64,000 bases of DNA from Pseudomonas sessilinigenes. GTDB lineage: Bacteria > Pseudomonadota > Gammaproteobacteria > Pseudomonadales > Pseudomonadaceae. The position numbers and the translations under genes are program-made. The notes beneath the pieces were generated by a model. That model was given only the letters and a program-made list of their open reading frames with translations, was not told where the DNA came from and did not search any database. Positions 27,441-36,580 of the stretch are shown piece after piece. Numbering within the stretch: position 1 is the stretch's first letter; each line of letters starts with the position of its first letter. The stretch lies in NCBI RefSeq assembly GCF_003850565.1, contig NZ_CP027706.1:5890001-5954000 (forward strand), given 5' to 3'.

Positions 27441-29182
27441 GACTGCCCCCCGCTCGCCGGCGTGGCGCAGAACTGTTCGGCGGCCCAGAGCCCGGCATAC
27501 ACCCCCTGCCTCTGGAGCAACGCCTGGTGGCAACCGCATTCCACCAGTTCTCCAGCTTGCAATACGACGATCTGGTCGGCGTCCTGGATGCTGCTCAGGC
27601 GATGGGCAATCACCAGCACCGTACGCCCCACGGCCAATTGCGACAGCGCCTGCTGGATCGCCGCCTCGGACTCCGGATCGCTGGCCGCAGTGGCCTCGTC
27701 GAGCACCAGGATCGGTGCCTGGCTGAGCATCGCCCGGGCGATCCCCAAGCGCTGGACCTCGCCACCGGACAACTGCACTTGGCCATCGAGCAGGGTGTGG
27801 TAACCCTCGGCCAGGGTGCTGATGCGGCAGTGGATCTGTGCCGCCCGCGCTGCTGCCTCGACTTGCTCCAGGCTGGCCTCGGGCCGCCCCAGGCGCAGGT
27901 TGTCCAGGACGCTGGCGCGCAATAGGCGCACCTCCTGGAAGACAAAGGCCACCTGGCGATACAGGGTCGCACTGTCCATGTCCCGCAGGTCGACCCCACC
28001 GATGCGGATCGCCCCGCCGCTGACGTCGGCAAAACGGGCGAGCAAGGTGGCCAGGGTGGACTTGCCGGCCCCGGAGTCGCCCACCAGGGCGGTCAGGGTG
28101 CCGGGTTGCAGTTGCAGGTCGATGCCCCGCAAAACCCGGGTGCCATCGGGATAGCTGAAGTCCACTGCATCGAAGGTCACCCGGTGCCCTTGGGGCTCCA
28201 GGGAAAAGGCTGGCTGGACCAATACCGGAGTGGCCAGCACTGTAGCGATCCGCTGCGCCGCCGCCCGGCCCTGGACCAGCGAGTCGGCGCCATGCCCCAG
28301 GGCCGCCACCGGCGCCGCCAGGGCAGGACCCAGCAAGGCGAACGGCAGCAGCTGCGTGGCTGGCAGCCATCCGGCAGCCACCAGCGGCACTCCGGCCACC
28401 AGCACCAGCGCCAGCACCAGCAATGGGGACAACAGCACCTCGACACTGGCCCCCAGGCCGGCCCAGCGCTCCACCCACTCGGAGAAGAACCGCCCGAAAC
28501 CGCGTACCGCGCTGGCGAAGTCCTCCTGCACCCGCTCTACCCGGCCGAAGGACTTGACCATGGCGATGCCCTGGACGAAGTTCAGGGTCGCGGTGGACAG
28601 CGCCCCCAAGGCACTCCCCAGGCGCTGGCGCTCCTCGCGGTAGTCCATGCTGCGCATGGCACGCAGGCGCCACAGGGCGAGCAGCGGCGGCAACAGCACC
28701 ACCAGGGCCATGACCAGGTTGACGCTCAGCAGATAGGCCAGGCTGGCCAGGGGCACCACCAGTGCCGCCACCAGATTGTTGGGCAGGTGCGCCACCAGCT
28801 GGTGCATGGCGCCGACATCGTCCAGCAGCGCCCGTTCGGCGGTTTCCCGCTGGCGACCGAACCAGGCCAGGGGCACCCGCGACAGGTGCGCGGCGATGCG
28901 TTGGCGCAGCTGGCGCTGCAGGTCGCTGTCGGCCAGGTGGCTGATCTGCAACGCCGCCGCCAGTCCCAGCAGGCGCAGGAGCAAAGCCCCGGCACCGGCC
29001 AGCAACCAGAAGCGCGCCTGCTCCAGATCCAGCTCGCCGGCCAGGAGCAACGGCGCCAGCTGGGCCACGGCGATCAACGGCAACAAGCCCACCAGCGCGG
29101 CGCTTGCCTGCAGCGCCATCGCCGCCAGCAAGCGCCCACGCACTGGGCGCAGGAGGTCGGACAGTCCTTGTCGATCAGCCAC
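27437..29182 (-). CDS. pchH: ABC transporter, fused permease-ATPase half-transporter PchH
   Basis: A 581-residue exporter-type ABC protein, partner of PchI. Membrane segments occupy residues about 20-300 ([21 protein letters not shown] is one). The ATPase part has [33 protein letters not shown] and [11 protein letters not shown]. The start is probably the GTG at 29182, about 10 bases after GGAGG and overlapping the pchD stop by 8 bases; a second GTG three codons upstream is too close to the ribosome site. The frame continues much further upstream without a start that fits the family. Confidence 0.93.
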   Translation of the reverse strand: MADRQGLSDLLRPVRGRLLAAMALQASAALVGLLPLIAVAQLAPLLLAGELDLEQARFWLLAGAGALLLRLLGLAAALQISHLADSDLQRQLRQRIAAHLSRVPLAWFGRQRETAERALLDDVGAMHQLVAHLPNNLVAALVVPLASLAYLLSVNLVMALVVLLPPLLALWRLRAMRSMDYREERQRLGSALGALSTATLNFVQGIAMVKSFGRVERVQEDFASAVRGFGRFFSEWVERWAGLGASVEVLLSPLLVLALVLVAGVPLVAAGWLPATQLLPFALLGPALAAPVAALGHGADSLVQGRAAAQRIATVLATPVLVQPAFSLEPQGHRVTFDAVDFSYPDGTRVLRGIDLQLQPGTLTALVGDSGAGKSTLATLLARFADVSGGAIRIGGVDLRDMDSATLYRQVAFVFQEVRLLRASVLDNLRLGRPEASLEQVEAAARAAQIHCRISTLAEGYHTLLDGQVQLSGGEVQRLGIARAMLSQAPILVLDEATAASDPESEAAIQQALSQLAVGRTVLVIAHRLSSIQDADQIVVLQAGELVECGCHQALLQRQGVYAGLWAAEQFCATPASGGQS

Positions 29183-30842
29183 GGCTAGCACTTCCCTCCG
29201 GCAACTCGGCCCGATCGCCGAAATACAGGGCCTGGATCGCCTCGCGCAGGTGCTTGCGGCTGACCTTGCCAACCCCGGTCTGGGGAAACGCCGGAATGAA
29301 CTCGAAGCGATCCGGCAGCTTGAACGCCGCCAACCCCTGGCTCCGCAGGTGGCGAAGCAAGGCCGGGGCCCGGGGCGCCGGGCCGCGGGGAATGACGAAG
29401 GCGCAGGTACGCTCGCCCAGGAAGGCATCGGGCATGGCCACCAGGGCCACATCGGCCACGGCCGGATGACTGAGCAGCAGGTTCTCCACCTCCTCGGCGG
29501 CGATCTTTTCCCCGCCGCGGTTGATCAGGTCCTTGTCTCGCCCCTCCACCACCAGGTAGCCGTCGGCGGTCAACAGCACACGATCGCCGGTGCGATAGAA
29601 ACCCTCGGCGGTAAAGGCCTGGGCATTGTGTTCGGGATAGCGGTAGTAGCCGCGAATGGTATAGGGGCCGCGGGTCAGCAACTGGCCCACCTGGCCGGCC
29701 TCCACAGGCTGGTCCTGTTCATCCACCACGCGGATCTCGTCCGCCGGCGACAGCGGCCGGCCCTGGGTATGCAGCACCCTCTGCGGCGGGTCCTGGGGGT
29801 CGGTGTAGCAGATCAGGCCTTCGGCCATGCCGAACACCTGTTGCAGGCGGCACCCCAGCACAGGTTCCACACGCCGGGCCGCCTCGAAGCTGAGCCGGGC
29901 ACCACCCACTTGCAACAATTGCAACTGGGGCACGCCCCGGCCACGGGCCTGGGCCGCCTCCAGCCAGACCAGCGCCAGCGGCGGCACCAGGGCGGTATGG
30001 GTCACCGCCTCGCGCTCGATCAGCTCGAAGCAGACCTCCGGGCTCGGCGAAGTGCTCAGCACCACCCGCCCTCCCACTGACAAGGCGCCGATGAAACCCG
30101 GGCAGCACATGGGAAAGTTATGCGCCATGGGCAGCACCACCAGGTACACGCTGGCACTGGTAAAACCGCAACGCTCGACACTGGCGCGCAGGTTGTAGAC
30201 ATATTCCTGGTGCCGACGCGGGATCAGCTTGGGAATCCCGGTGGACCCACCGGACAACTGGAAGCAAGCCACTGCCTCAGGGCTGGGGGACGGCAGCACC
30301 AGGGTTGGATTCGCGTCGTAGAGCCCGCACAAAGCGGTGAATTCCTCGGCCTCGCCAGCGACGATCACCCACTCCAGGTGTGGGTTGGAGGCTTTGAGCT
30401 CGCGAGCCATGGCCCGGTAGTCGAAGCCGGCGTCCTGGTCGGCGCACAGGTAGGCCCGGGCCTGGGCGAACTCGCAGAAGCGCCCGATTTCCAGCTGACG
30501 GTGGGCCGGCAAGGCGAAAATCGGCCGCACGCCGAGGCGGTACAGAGCAAAGCAGACCTCGACGAACGCCGCACTGTTGGGCAATTGCAGCACCACGTTG
30601 TCACCGGCTCGCAGGCCCAGGCGATACAGCCCGCTGGCCAGCTGGTCGACACGCAGGTCCAGTTGGCGATAACTCAGGCGCTGTTCGCCAGCGCTCAGCG
30701 CCTCGCGCTCGGCAAAGGCCCGGGCAGCCTCGCGCAACACGTCGCCGAACGTTTCTTCGCGCCAGTAACCGGCCTGGCGATAACGTTCGGCGAAGGCCTC
30801 GGGCCACGCGGGGCAATCCTGCTGATCATCGTAAGTGGACAT
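29175..30842 (-). CDS. pchD: Salicyl-AMP ligase
   Basis: A 555-residue stand-alone adenylation enzyme of the DhbE/EntE type. It activates salicylate with ATP and loads it on the aryl carrier domain of PchE. The AMP-binding loop is [20 protein letters not shown], and [31 protein letters not shown] and [18 protein letters not shown] follow; the catalytic lysine is in GVGKVSRK. It is the first gene of the biosynthetic operon, has an AGGAG ribosome site, and is preceded by a Fur-like box and a motif shared with fetA. Confidence 0.97.
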   Translation of the reverse strand: MSTYDDQQDCPAWPEAFAERYRQAGYWREETFGDVLREAARAFAEREALSAGEQRLSYRQLDLRVDQLASGLYRLGLRAGDNVVLQLPNSAAFVEVCFALYRLGVRPIFALPAHRQLEIGRFCEFAQARAYLCADQDAGFDYRAMARELKASNPHLEWVIVAGEAEEFTALCGLYDANPTLVLPSPSPEAVACFQLSGGSTGIPKLIPRRHQEYVYNLRASVERCGFTSASVYLVVLPMAHNFPMCCPGFIGALSVGGRVVLSTSPSPEVCFELIEREAVTHTALVPPLALVWLEAAQARGRGVPQLQLLQVGGARLSFEAARRVEPVLGCRLQQVFGMAEGLICYTDPQDPPQRVLHTQGRPLSPADEIRVVDEQDQPVEAGQVGQLLTRGPYTIRGYYRYPEHNAQAFTAEGFYRTGDRVLLTADGYLVVEGRDKDLINRGGEKIAAEEVENLLLSHPAVADVALVAMPDAFLGERTCAFVIPRGPAPRAPALLRHLRSQGLAAFKLPDRFEFIPAFPQTGVGKVSRKHLREAIQALYFGDRAELPEGSASRG

Positions 30843-31004
30843 GCTGTCTCCTGGTTTTCTTGAGGCAAAAGGCGGCCATGGACCTGGAATTCCAGATCCG
30901 AGTGAAATGCGAAAAAAGGAAGCGTCAGCCGCGGCGGGAACCAGGCCTCGCCGGCTGGGCTATGGTGGTATTGCGCAAGGATTCGTCCATGGAGCTGAGT
31001 GCCT

Positions 31005-31023
31005 GGAAATGAGAGTGATTATT
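31005..31023. promoter_or_regulatory. Fur-like box in the pchD promoter region
   Basis: GGAAATGAGAGTGATTATT matches 13 of 19 positions of the Fur consensus. It lies about 165 bases upstream of the pchD start. Iron repression of this operon is established in related strains; that this is the site is inferred. Confidence 0.5.
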
Positions 31024-31069
31024 AATAGGCAATTTCCTGGACCGGGCAATTGCCAGGACATTCGTTTGC

Positions 31070-31090
31070 GCGGCTTTTTCTTTTGATTGC
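31070..31090 (-). promoter_or_regulatory. Candidate PchR-binding site upstream of pchD
   Basis: Read on the minus strand, this segment is GCAATCAAAAGAAAAA followed by GCCGC. It matches the segment at 32237-32257 upstream of fetA in 16 of 21 positions (GCAAnCnAAAGAAAA, then CGC three bases later). These are the two operons expected to be activated by PchR with its siderophore, so a shared AraC-type site is likely. Confidence 0.6.
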
Positions 31091-31138
31091 GCAACGCCCC
31101 GCCGGCAAAGCCTTACGGGGAGAGCCTCAAAAGCTAAA

Positions 31139-31153
31139 GGATAATCATTCTTA
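31139..31153. promoter_or_regulatory. Fur-like box upstream of pchR
   Basis: GGATAATCATTCTTA matches 11 of the 14 defined positions of the 7-1-7 Fur motif TGATAATnATTATCA. It lies about 63 bases before the pchR start, suited to iron repression of the activator gene. Confidence 0.55.
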
Positions 31154-31215
31154 ATTACAGATCAGAAATTTCCTGCTAGCTTATGACCTCTTTTCTGGTC
31201 CACAGGGAGTTCGCC

Positions 31216-32118
31216 ATGCTCAGCCGCCAAGCTGCGCCGCAGCCTGTCAAAAAGGATTTCACTCTGCACTTTCCCAACCCCCGGCAGGACGGTGCCGCCA
31301 CCGTGGTGCCAGAGATCACCCTGTCCACCGGGACCGTGTTGATGGAGAGCCAGATGTGGATGCAGGAATCGCTCTGGCAGGGCCTGAAGATCATCCTGGT
31401 GCTCAGCGGCCAGCTTAATTGCCGGGTCGAAGGCCAGCCGGAGGTGGAGATCCGCGGACCGACCCTGTGCGCCGTGGCCAACCAGGGCGAGCACTGCGGC
31501 GACCACCTGTTCGCCAGCGGCGTACCGGTGCGCTACACCACGGTGCAGCTGGACTTTCCCTCGATCCGTAACGTCGGCCTGGAGCCGGAGCGCCTGCTGG
31601 ACCAGCGTGGCGGCGGGCCGATGCTGTTCTGCCAACCGGCCAGCAAACCCCTGCTGGCCCTGGCCCAGCAGATCGTCACCTGCCCGCTGCAAGGCCCCAC
31701 CCGTTCCTTTTACCTGGGCGGCAAGGCCCTGGAACTGACAGCCCTGGGGGTCGAGGGCATCCTCGCCCATGCCGAATCCCGGCCATTGCAGGACAGCCCC
31801 TGCAGCTCGGCGGACATCGAGCGTATCCACGCCGCCCGCGACCTGCTGCTCAATTCGTTGCCAGCCTCGCCGTCGCTCTCCGAGCTGTCGCGCCAGGTGG
31901 GCCTCAACCCGCGCAAACTCACCGCCGGCTTTCGCCAGGTGTTCGGCACCAGCGTCTACGCCTACCTGCAGGAGCAGCGCCTGGGCGAGGCTTATCGCTT
32001 GCTGGCCAGCGGCGAGACCAATGTGTCCAGCGCCGCCTACCGGGTCGGCTACAGTCCCGCGCATTTCTCCACGGCGTTTCGCAAGCGCTTCGGGGTTTCC
32101 CCCAAATCCCTGCGCTGA
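31216..32118 (+). CDS. pchR: AraC-family regulator PchR
   Basis: A 300-residue AraC/XylS-type activator. The N-terminal ligand-binding half (LKIILVLSGQLNCRVEGQPEV) has a cupin-like look. The C-terminal DNA-binding half carries both helix-turn-helix units (PSLSELSRQVGLNPRKLTAGF and VSSAAYRVGYSPAHFSTAFRKRFG). PchR binds iron-loaded pyochelin-type siderophore and switches on biosynthesis and uptake genes. The ATG at 31216 follows AGGGAG; an ATG at 31183 has no ribosome site. It lies between the divergent pch operon and the fet operon. Confidence 0.95.
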   Translation: MLSRQAAPQPVKKDFTLHFPNPRQDGAATVVPEITLSTGTVLMESQMWMQESLWQGLKIILVLSGQLNCRVEGQPEVEIRGPTLCAVANQGEHCGDHLFASGVPVRYTTVQLDFPSIRNVGLEPERLLDQRGGGPMLFCQPASKPLLALAQQIVTCPLQGPTRSFYLGGKALELTALGVEGILAHAESRPLQDSPCSSADIERIHAARDLLLNSLPASPSLSELSRQVGLNPRKLTAGFRQVFGTSVYAYLQEQRLGEAYRLLASGETNVSSAAYRVGYSPAHFSTAFRKRFGVSPKSLR

Positions 32119-32236
32119 ATGCCGCGCCCGCTACACCGGGCGCCCAGCGCTGAACATCGCCTGACCTGCTTCCCTACTCGTCATTGACGCTCGCGTGTTT
32201 GCGCCGGGCCCATCCTGGCTGTGCCAACGAGTGCCG

Positions 32237-32257
32237 CAAACGAAAGAAAAGATCGCT
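32237..32257 (+). promoter_or_regulatory. Candidate PchR-binding site upstream of fetA
   Basis: GCAAACGAAAGAAAAG followed by ATCGC is 16/21 identical to the segment upstream of pchD (31070-31090, opposite strand). It lies 84 bases before the fetA start codon. Confidence 0.6.
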
Positions 32258-32292
32258 GCAGCCAAAGTTTTAGCCACCAGGCAACGTTCACT

Positions 32293-32317
32293 AATGAGAT
32301 ACGTTTGCATTCTCATT
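32293..32317. promoter_or_regulatory. Inverted repeat in the fetA promoter
   Basis: AATGAGA and TCTCATT arms are separated by 11 bases and end 23 bases before the fetA ATG. The left part (TAATGAGA) resembles a Fur half-site, and the position would cover the promoter or transcription start. Binding protein not certain. Confidence 0.45.
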
Positions 32318-32340
32318 TAATCCCCATCACGGAGTGAAGC

Positions 32341-34572
32341 ATGGGCACCCGCGTTGCGCACCGAAATACCCCAGGTTGGCCAGTCGAGCATGTGGCCGCG
32401 CGCCCCCCGTCCAACCGCGGCCCGCTGTCCTGCCTGGTCCACGGCGTGGCCCTGGGTCTGTCGCTGACCCAGGCCGCTAGCGCCCTGGCGGCAACCGCCG
32501 ACCAGGAGCAAGACCAGCCCCTGGTCCTGGACACCAGCGTGATCAGCACCAACGCCGTCGATTCGCCCACCGGGCAGCAAAGTGGCTACGTGGCCAAGCG
32601 CAGCCTCAGCGGAACCAAGACCGACGCCTCGCTCAGTGAAATCCCCCAGGCGATCTCCGTGGTCACCCGCGACCAGATGGACGCCCTGAAAGTGCAATCG
32701 GTGAACGAGGCCCTGCGCTATACCGCCGGGGTCCAGGCCAACACCATCGCCGCCAGCCAGCGCTTCGACACCATTTCGATCCGTGGCTTCGACGTCACCA
32801 CCGGCATGCTCCGCGATGGCCTCAAGGGCAACACCGCCCAGGCCTGGCCCAAGGTGGAAGCCTATGGCCTGGAGCGTATCGACGTGCTCAAGGGCCCGGC
32901 TTCGGTGCTGTTCGGCCAGAACGCTCCCGGCGGCGTGGTCAACCAGGTCAGCAAGCGGCCCCTGGACACCCCCTTCCACGAGGTGGAGATCCAGGGTGGC
33001 AGCTTCGGCCGGACCCAGGGCCAGTTCGATTTCAGTGGGCCCCTGGACGACCAGGGCCAGTTCCTCTATCGCCTGGTCGGCCTGCAACGGGACAGCGGCA
33101 CCCAGTTCGACCACATCCCCGACGACAAGCAGTTCATCGCACCATCCTTCACCTGGAAACCCAACGAAGACACCAGCCTGACCCTGCTGGCCGACTACAC
33201 CAAGGACAGCTTCGGCGCTCCACGCGTGCTCCTGCCCAGCCGTGGCACGCTGCTGGGCAACCCCAATGGCAAACTCAAGCGCAACGTGTTCCTCGACGAG
33301 CCGGGGCTGGACAACGGCCGCAACCAGTACAGCCTCGGCTACCTGCTGGAGCATCGCTTCAACGACGTCTGGAGCCTGAACTCCAGCGCCCGCTATGGCC
33401 ACGTCAACCTGCTGACCAACACCGCCAGCGGCATGTCCCTGGCCCCCGACCTGCGGACTTTGAACCGCGCCGCCTATCGCTTTCGCATCGTTGGCGATAC
33501 TTATTCGCTGGATAACAACGTCCAGGCCCGCTGGAACCTGGGCAGCACGCAGATGGTTTCGCTGCTGGGGCTGGACTACCGGCGCACCCGCGAGGACTAC
33601 CATCTGCTGGGCGGTACGGCATCGCCCATCGATATCTATCGCCCGGTACACGGTGGAGTCTTCGCGCCCGATAAACCGTTCGCCAACACCATGCAGCGCG
33701 CCGATCAGGTCGGGGTCTATGCCCAGCAGCAATTCACCTTCGACGACCACTGGGTACTCACCGTCGGCGGCCGCCAGGATCGCTCCAGCGCCCGTACCGA
33801 CAACCGCCTGGAAAACACCGGCAACAAGCAGAAGGACGAGAAGTTCACCTACCGTACCGGCCTGGTGTACCTGGCGGACAACGGCCTGGCGCCCTACATC
33901 AGCTACTCCACTTCGTTCGATCCGGTGTTGGGCACCAACTTCTACGGCACGCCGTACAAGCCCACCAGCGCCAAGCAGTCGGAGGTGGGGATCAAGTACC
34001 AACCACCGGGCATCGACAGCTACATCACCCTGGCGCTGTTCGACCTGACCCAGGAGAACGTCCAGACCGCCGATCCCGCCCAGCCCTTGAACAGGCTGCA
34101 GACCGGCGAGATCAACGTCCGCGGCGTCGAACTGGAAGGCAAGGCCAGCCTGGCCCAGGGCCTGGACCTGCTGGCGGCGCTGACCTGGAACGACGCCGAG
34201 GTGAGCAAGAGCAACAACCCGCTGGAAAAGGGCAAGCGGCCCACCGACACCCCGGAAAAGATGGCCTCGCTGTGGGCCGACTACAGCCTGCCCGACGGGC
34301 CGCTGGGAGGCCTGGGGTTCGGCGCCGGGGTGCGCTACATCGGCAGCACCAAGGGCGATCCCGCCAACACCCTCAACGTGCCCTCCTACACCCTGCTCGA
34401 TGCCGAGGTGCACTACGACTTCGACAAACTGGTCCCGGCGGCCAAGGGCCTGCGCCTGGCAGTCAATGCCAACAACCTCACCGACAAGCACTACTACGAA
34501 AGCTGTTCGGTGAGCAGTTGCAGTGCCGGTTACGACCGCAGTCTCATCGCCAGCCTGCGCTACCGCTGGTAG
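32341..34572 (+). CDS. fetA: TonB-dependent ferri-enantio-pyochelin receptor
   Basis: A 743-residue outer-membrane receptor. The long N-terminus includes a signal peptide ending near ASALA (about residue 50) and then a TonB-box-like run (LVLDTSVIS). The plug (SEIPQAISVVTRDQMDAL, ERIDVLKGPASVLFGQNAPGG) and the barrel (ending in a terminal aromatic, LRYRW) follow. Unlike the receptor at 9654 it has no N-terminal signalling domain, consistent with control through PchR. It heads the fet operon, with a CGGAG ribosome site. Ligand assignment rests on its place beside pchR and the enantio-pyochelin genes. Confidence 0.94.
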   Translation: MGTRVAHRNTPGWPVEHVAARPPSNRGPLSCLVHGVALGLSLTQAASALAATADQEQDQPLVLDTSVISTNAVDSPTGQQSGYVAKRSLSGTKTDASLSEIPQAISVVTRDQMDALKVQSVNEALRYTAGVQANTIAASQRFDTISIRGFDVTTGMLRDGLKGNTAQAWPKVEAYGLERIDVLKGPASVLFGQNAPGGVVNQVSKRPLDTPFHEVEIQGGSFGRTQGQFDFSGPLDDQGQFLYRLVGLQRDSGTQFDHIPDDKQFIAPSFTWKPNEDTSLTLLADYTKDSFGAPRVLLPSRGTLLGNPNGKLKRNVFLDEPGLDNGRNQYSLGYLLEHRFNDVWSLNSSARYGHVNLLTNTASGMSLAPDLRTLNRAAYRFRIVGDTYSLDNNVQARWNLGSTQMVSLLGLDYRRTREDYHLLGGTASPIDIYRPVHGGVFAPDKPFANTMQRADQVGVYAQQQFTFDDHWVLTVGGRQDRSSARTDNRLENTGNKQKDEKFTYRTGLVYLADNGLAPYISYSTSFDPVLGTNFYGTPYKPTSAKQSEVGIKYQPPGIDSYITLALFDLTQENVQTADPAQPLNRLQTGEINVRGVELEGKASLAQGLDLLAALTWNDAEVSKSNNPLEKGKRPTDTPEKMASLWADYSLPDGPLGGLGFGAGVRYIGSTKGDPANTLNVPSYTLLDAEVHYDFDKLVPAAKGLRLAVNANNLTDKHYYESCSVSSCSAGYDRSLIASLRYRW

Positions 34573-34578
34573 GCCGGC

Positions 34579-35460
34579 ATGCTGCGGCTACGTGAAATCT
34601 GGCTCGGGGTCCATCGCTGGCTGGCCCTGGGCCTGGGCTTGTTCCTGGCGCTCCTGGGGCTCAGCGGCGCACTGCTGGAGCTCAAGGGCCCGATCCTGCG
34701 CTGGGAGGTCGGCGGGCAGATGCTGCAGCTGGCTCCCGGCGAGCACGGCGCCCTGCTGGAACAGAGCGCCTGGATCAGCGCTGCGTCCAGCGCCTACCCA
34801 CAGTTGCACAAGGTGTTCGGTGCCGCCGCGCCACGCCAGGGCTTTCTCGAATCGGACAACGCCATCGTCTTTGGTGCACTCGAAGATCGTCCTGGCACCG
34901 GCATTGCCATGATCGATCCCTACCGCGCCGAGCCCCGGGGGTTCTTCGTGTTCGAGGACCTGTGGCTGGCGCGGTTGGTGGCCTTGCACCGCAGCCTGCT
35001 GTTGCCGCCAGCCTGGGGTTCGCTCCTGGTGCTGGCCTGCGGCCTGGCGCTGCTGGTCTCGTTGGGCAGCGGCCTGTACCTGTGGTGGCCGGGACGGCGC
35101 AGCTGGTGGAAGGCCGCCAGCCTGCGTCCCGGCAGCCGCGGCACCCGGCGCTTGCGCGAGTGGCACAACGTCGCTGCGGCCTGGCTATGCCTGCCCCTGG
35201 CGCTGATTGCCGGCAGCGGCGCCTGGCTGGCACAACCGCAGTGGTTCACCTGGCTGACCGGGCAACCCCTGGCGCTCAAGCCGCTGTTCTCCGCCGCCCA
35301 CGGCCAGCTGCTGCTGGGCGCTCCCGGTGCCTGGCTGGCCTTTGCCTGTGGCCTGGCGCTCCCCCTGCTGTACATCACCGGCCTGCTGTTGTGGTGGCGC
35401 AAGCGCGCCGCTCGCCGGGCCGTCCCATCGTTCAAGGAAATGACCCATGACACACCGTGA
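34579..35460 (+). CDS. fetB: PepSY-associated membrane protein FetB
   Basis: A 293-residue inner-membrane protein of the PepSY-TM family. It shows four hydrophobic segments: about residues 13-33 (LALGLGLFLALLGLSGALLE), 145-170, 205-225 and 250-275. The conserved motif HRWLALGLG is at the first helix, and LWWPGRR and LLWWRKR flank later ones. Such proteins accompany many siderophore receptors and are suspected of periplasmic ferric reduction; that activity is not proven here. It begins 6 bases after fetA and overlaps fetC by 14 bases. Confidence 0.85.
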   Translation: MLRLREIWLGVHRWLALGLGLFLALLGLSGALLELKGPILRWEVGGQMLQLAPGEHGALLEQSAWISAASSAYPQLHKVFGAAAPRQGFLESDNAIVFGALEDRPGTGIAMIDPYRAEPRGFFVFEDLWLARLVALHRSLLLPPAWGSLLVLACGLALLVSLGSGLYLWWPGRRSWWKAASLRPGSRGTRRLREWHNVAAAWLCLPLALIAGSGAWLAQPQWFTWLTGQPLALKPLFSAAHGQLLLGAPGAWLAFACGLALPLLYITGLLLWWRKRAARRAVPSFKEMTHDTP

Positions 35461-36580
35461 TCTGTTGCGCCGGGCCCGCCGCGGGCTCCTGTTGGGCCTG
35501 TTGCCGCTGGGGCTGCTGTGCAGCGCAGCGGCCAGCGCCGCGACCCTTACCGACCTGGCCGGACGCCAAGTCCAGGTGCCGGATAAGGTCGAACGCATCC
35601 TGCTCGGCGAAGGCCGGATGATCTATTCGCTGTCGCTGCTGGAGGGCAAGCATCCATTCGCCCGGGTCGCCGGTTGGCAGGGAGATTTTCGCGGCCTCGA
35701 CGTGCAAGGCTACGGCGCCTTCCACCGGGCCTTCCCGGAAGCCGAGAAGATACCGCTGGTGGGAGGAACTTCCGCCGACACCTTCAGCGTCGAGAAGGCC
35801 CTGGCCGTGCATCCGGACCTGGCGATCATGGCCCTAAGCGGCGGCCATGGCCCGAGCCCCGACAGCGAGGCCGTCAAGCAACTAGAAGCGGCCGGGGTGG
35901 CAGTGGTCTTCGTCGACTTCAGCAACCATCCGCTGAGCAACACCGTGCCCAGCATGCGCCTCTTGGGCCAGGCCCTGGGGCGTGAACAGCAGGCCCAGGC
36001 ATTCATCGACTTCTACCAGCGCTCCCTGGCCCGGGTCACCGACACCCTGGCCCAGGCCGGCCAGCTCGAGCAACCGACAATCTTCATCGACATGCTTGCC
36101 GGGCTGCAGGAATGCTGCGGCTCGCCGGGTACTGGCAACTTCGGCGAGATGATCAAGCTGGCCGGTGGTCGCAACATCGCCGACGGCCGTATCCCCGGCC
36201 CCATCGGCACCCTGAACGTGGAATACATCCTTTCCAGCGATCCGGATGTGTACGTGGCCACCGGGGTCTTCGCCGCGGGCCAGGGTGGCGTCACCCTGGG
36301 CTACTCGGCCACCCTGCAACAGGCCCACGACAGCCTGCGCCAGGCCGCCCAGCGCCCGCCACTGAACGAACTGCGAGCGGTACGCCAGGGCAATGTGCAT
36401 GGCCTGTGGCATATCTTCTATGACTCGCCCGAGCACCTGGTGGCGGTCCAGGCCCTGGCCAAGTGGCTGCATCCGCAGCTGTTCAAGGACCTGGATCCGG
36501 ACCAGACCCGCCGCGAGCTGTACCAACGGTTCATGCCGATTCCCGCCAGCGGCGTGTTCGCCACGAGCCTGGCGCCATGA
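35447..36580 (+). CDS. fetC: Periplasmic siderophore-binding protein of the FetCDE importer
   Basis: A 377-residue solute-binding protein of the BtuF/FhuD type. The signal peptide ends near SAAASA (about residue 32), and the mature protein begins TLTDLAGRQVQVPDKVERI, the usual opening of this family. SSDPDVYVATG and HIFYDSPEHLVAVQALAKWLHP are further family segments. It should capture ferri-enantio-pyochelin or its iron in the periplasm for FetD/FetE. A double cysteine (LQECCGSPG) in the middle is unusual for the family. Its stop overlaps the fetD start (ATGA). Confidence 0.88.
   Translation: MTHRDLLRRARRGLLLGLLPLGLLCSAAASAATLTDLAGRQVQVPDKVERILLGEGRMIYSLSLLEGKHPFARVAGWQGDFRGLDVQGYGAFHRAFPEAEKIPLVGGTSADTFSVEKALAVHPDLAIMALSGGHGPSPDSEAVKQLEAAGVAVVFVDFSNHPLSNTVPSMRLLGQALGREQQAQAFIDFYQRSLARVTDTLAQAGQLEQPTIFIDMLAGLQECCGSPGTGNFGEMIKLAGGRNIADGRIPGPIGTLNVEYILSSDPDVYVATGVFAAGQGGVTLGYSATLQQAHDSLRQAAQRPPLNELRAVRQGNVHGLWHIFYDSPEHLVAVQALAKWLHPQLFKDLDPDQTRRELYQRFMPIPASGVFATSLAP

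Noticed and set aside
25674..28673. A 999-residue fusion of transporter sequences spanning pchI and part of pchH
   Set aside because: The part beyond 27440 is out of frame with the real pchH; PchI begins at the ATG at 27440 with normal family length.
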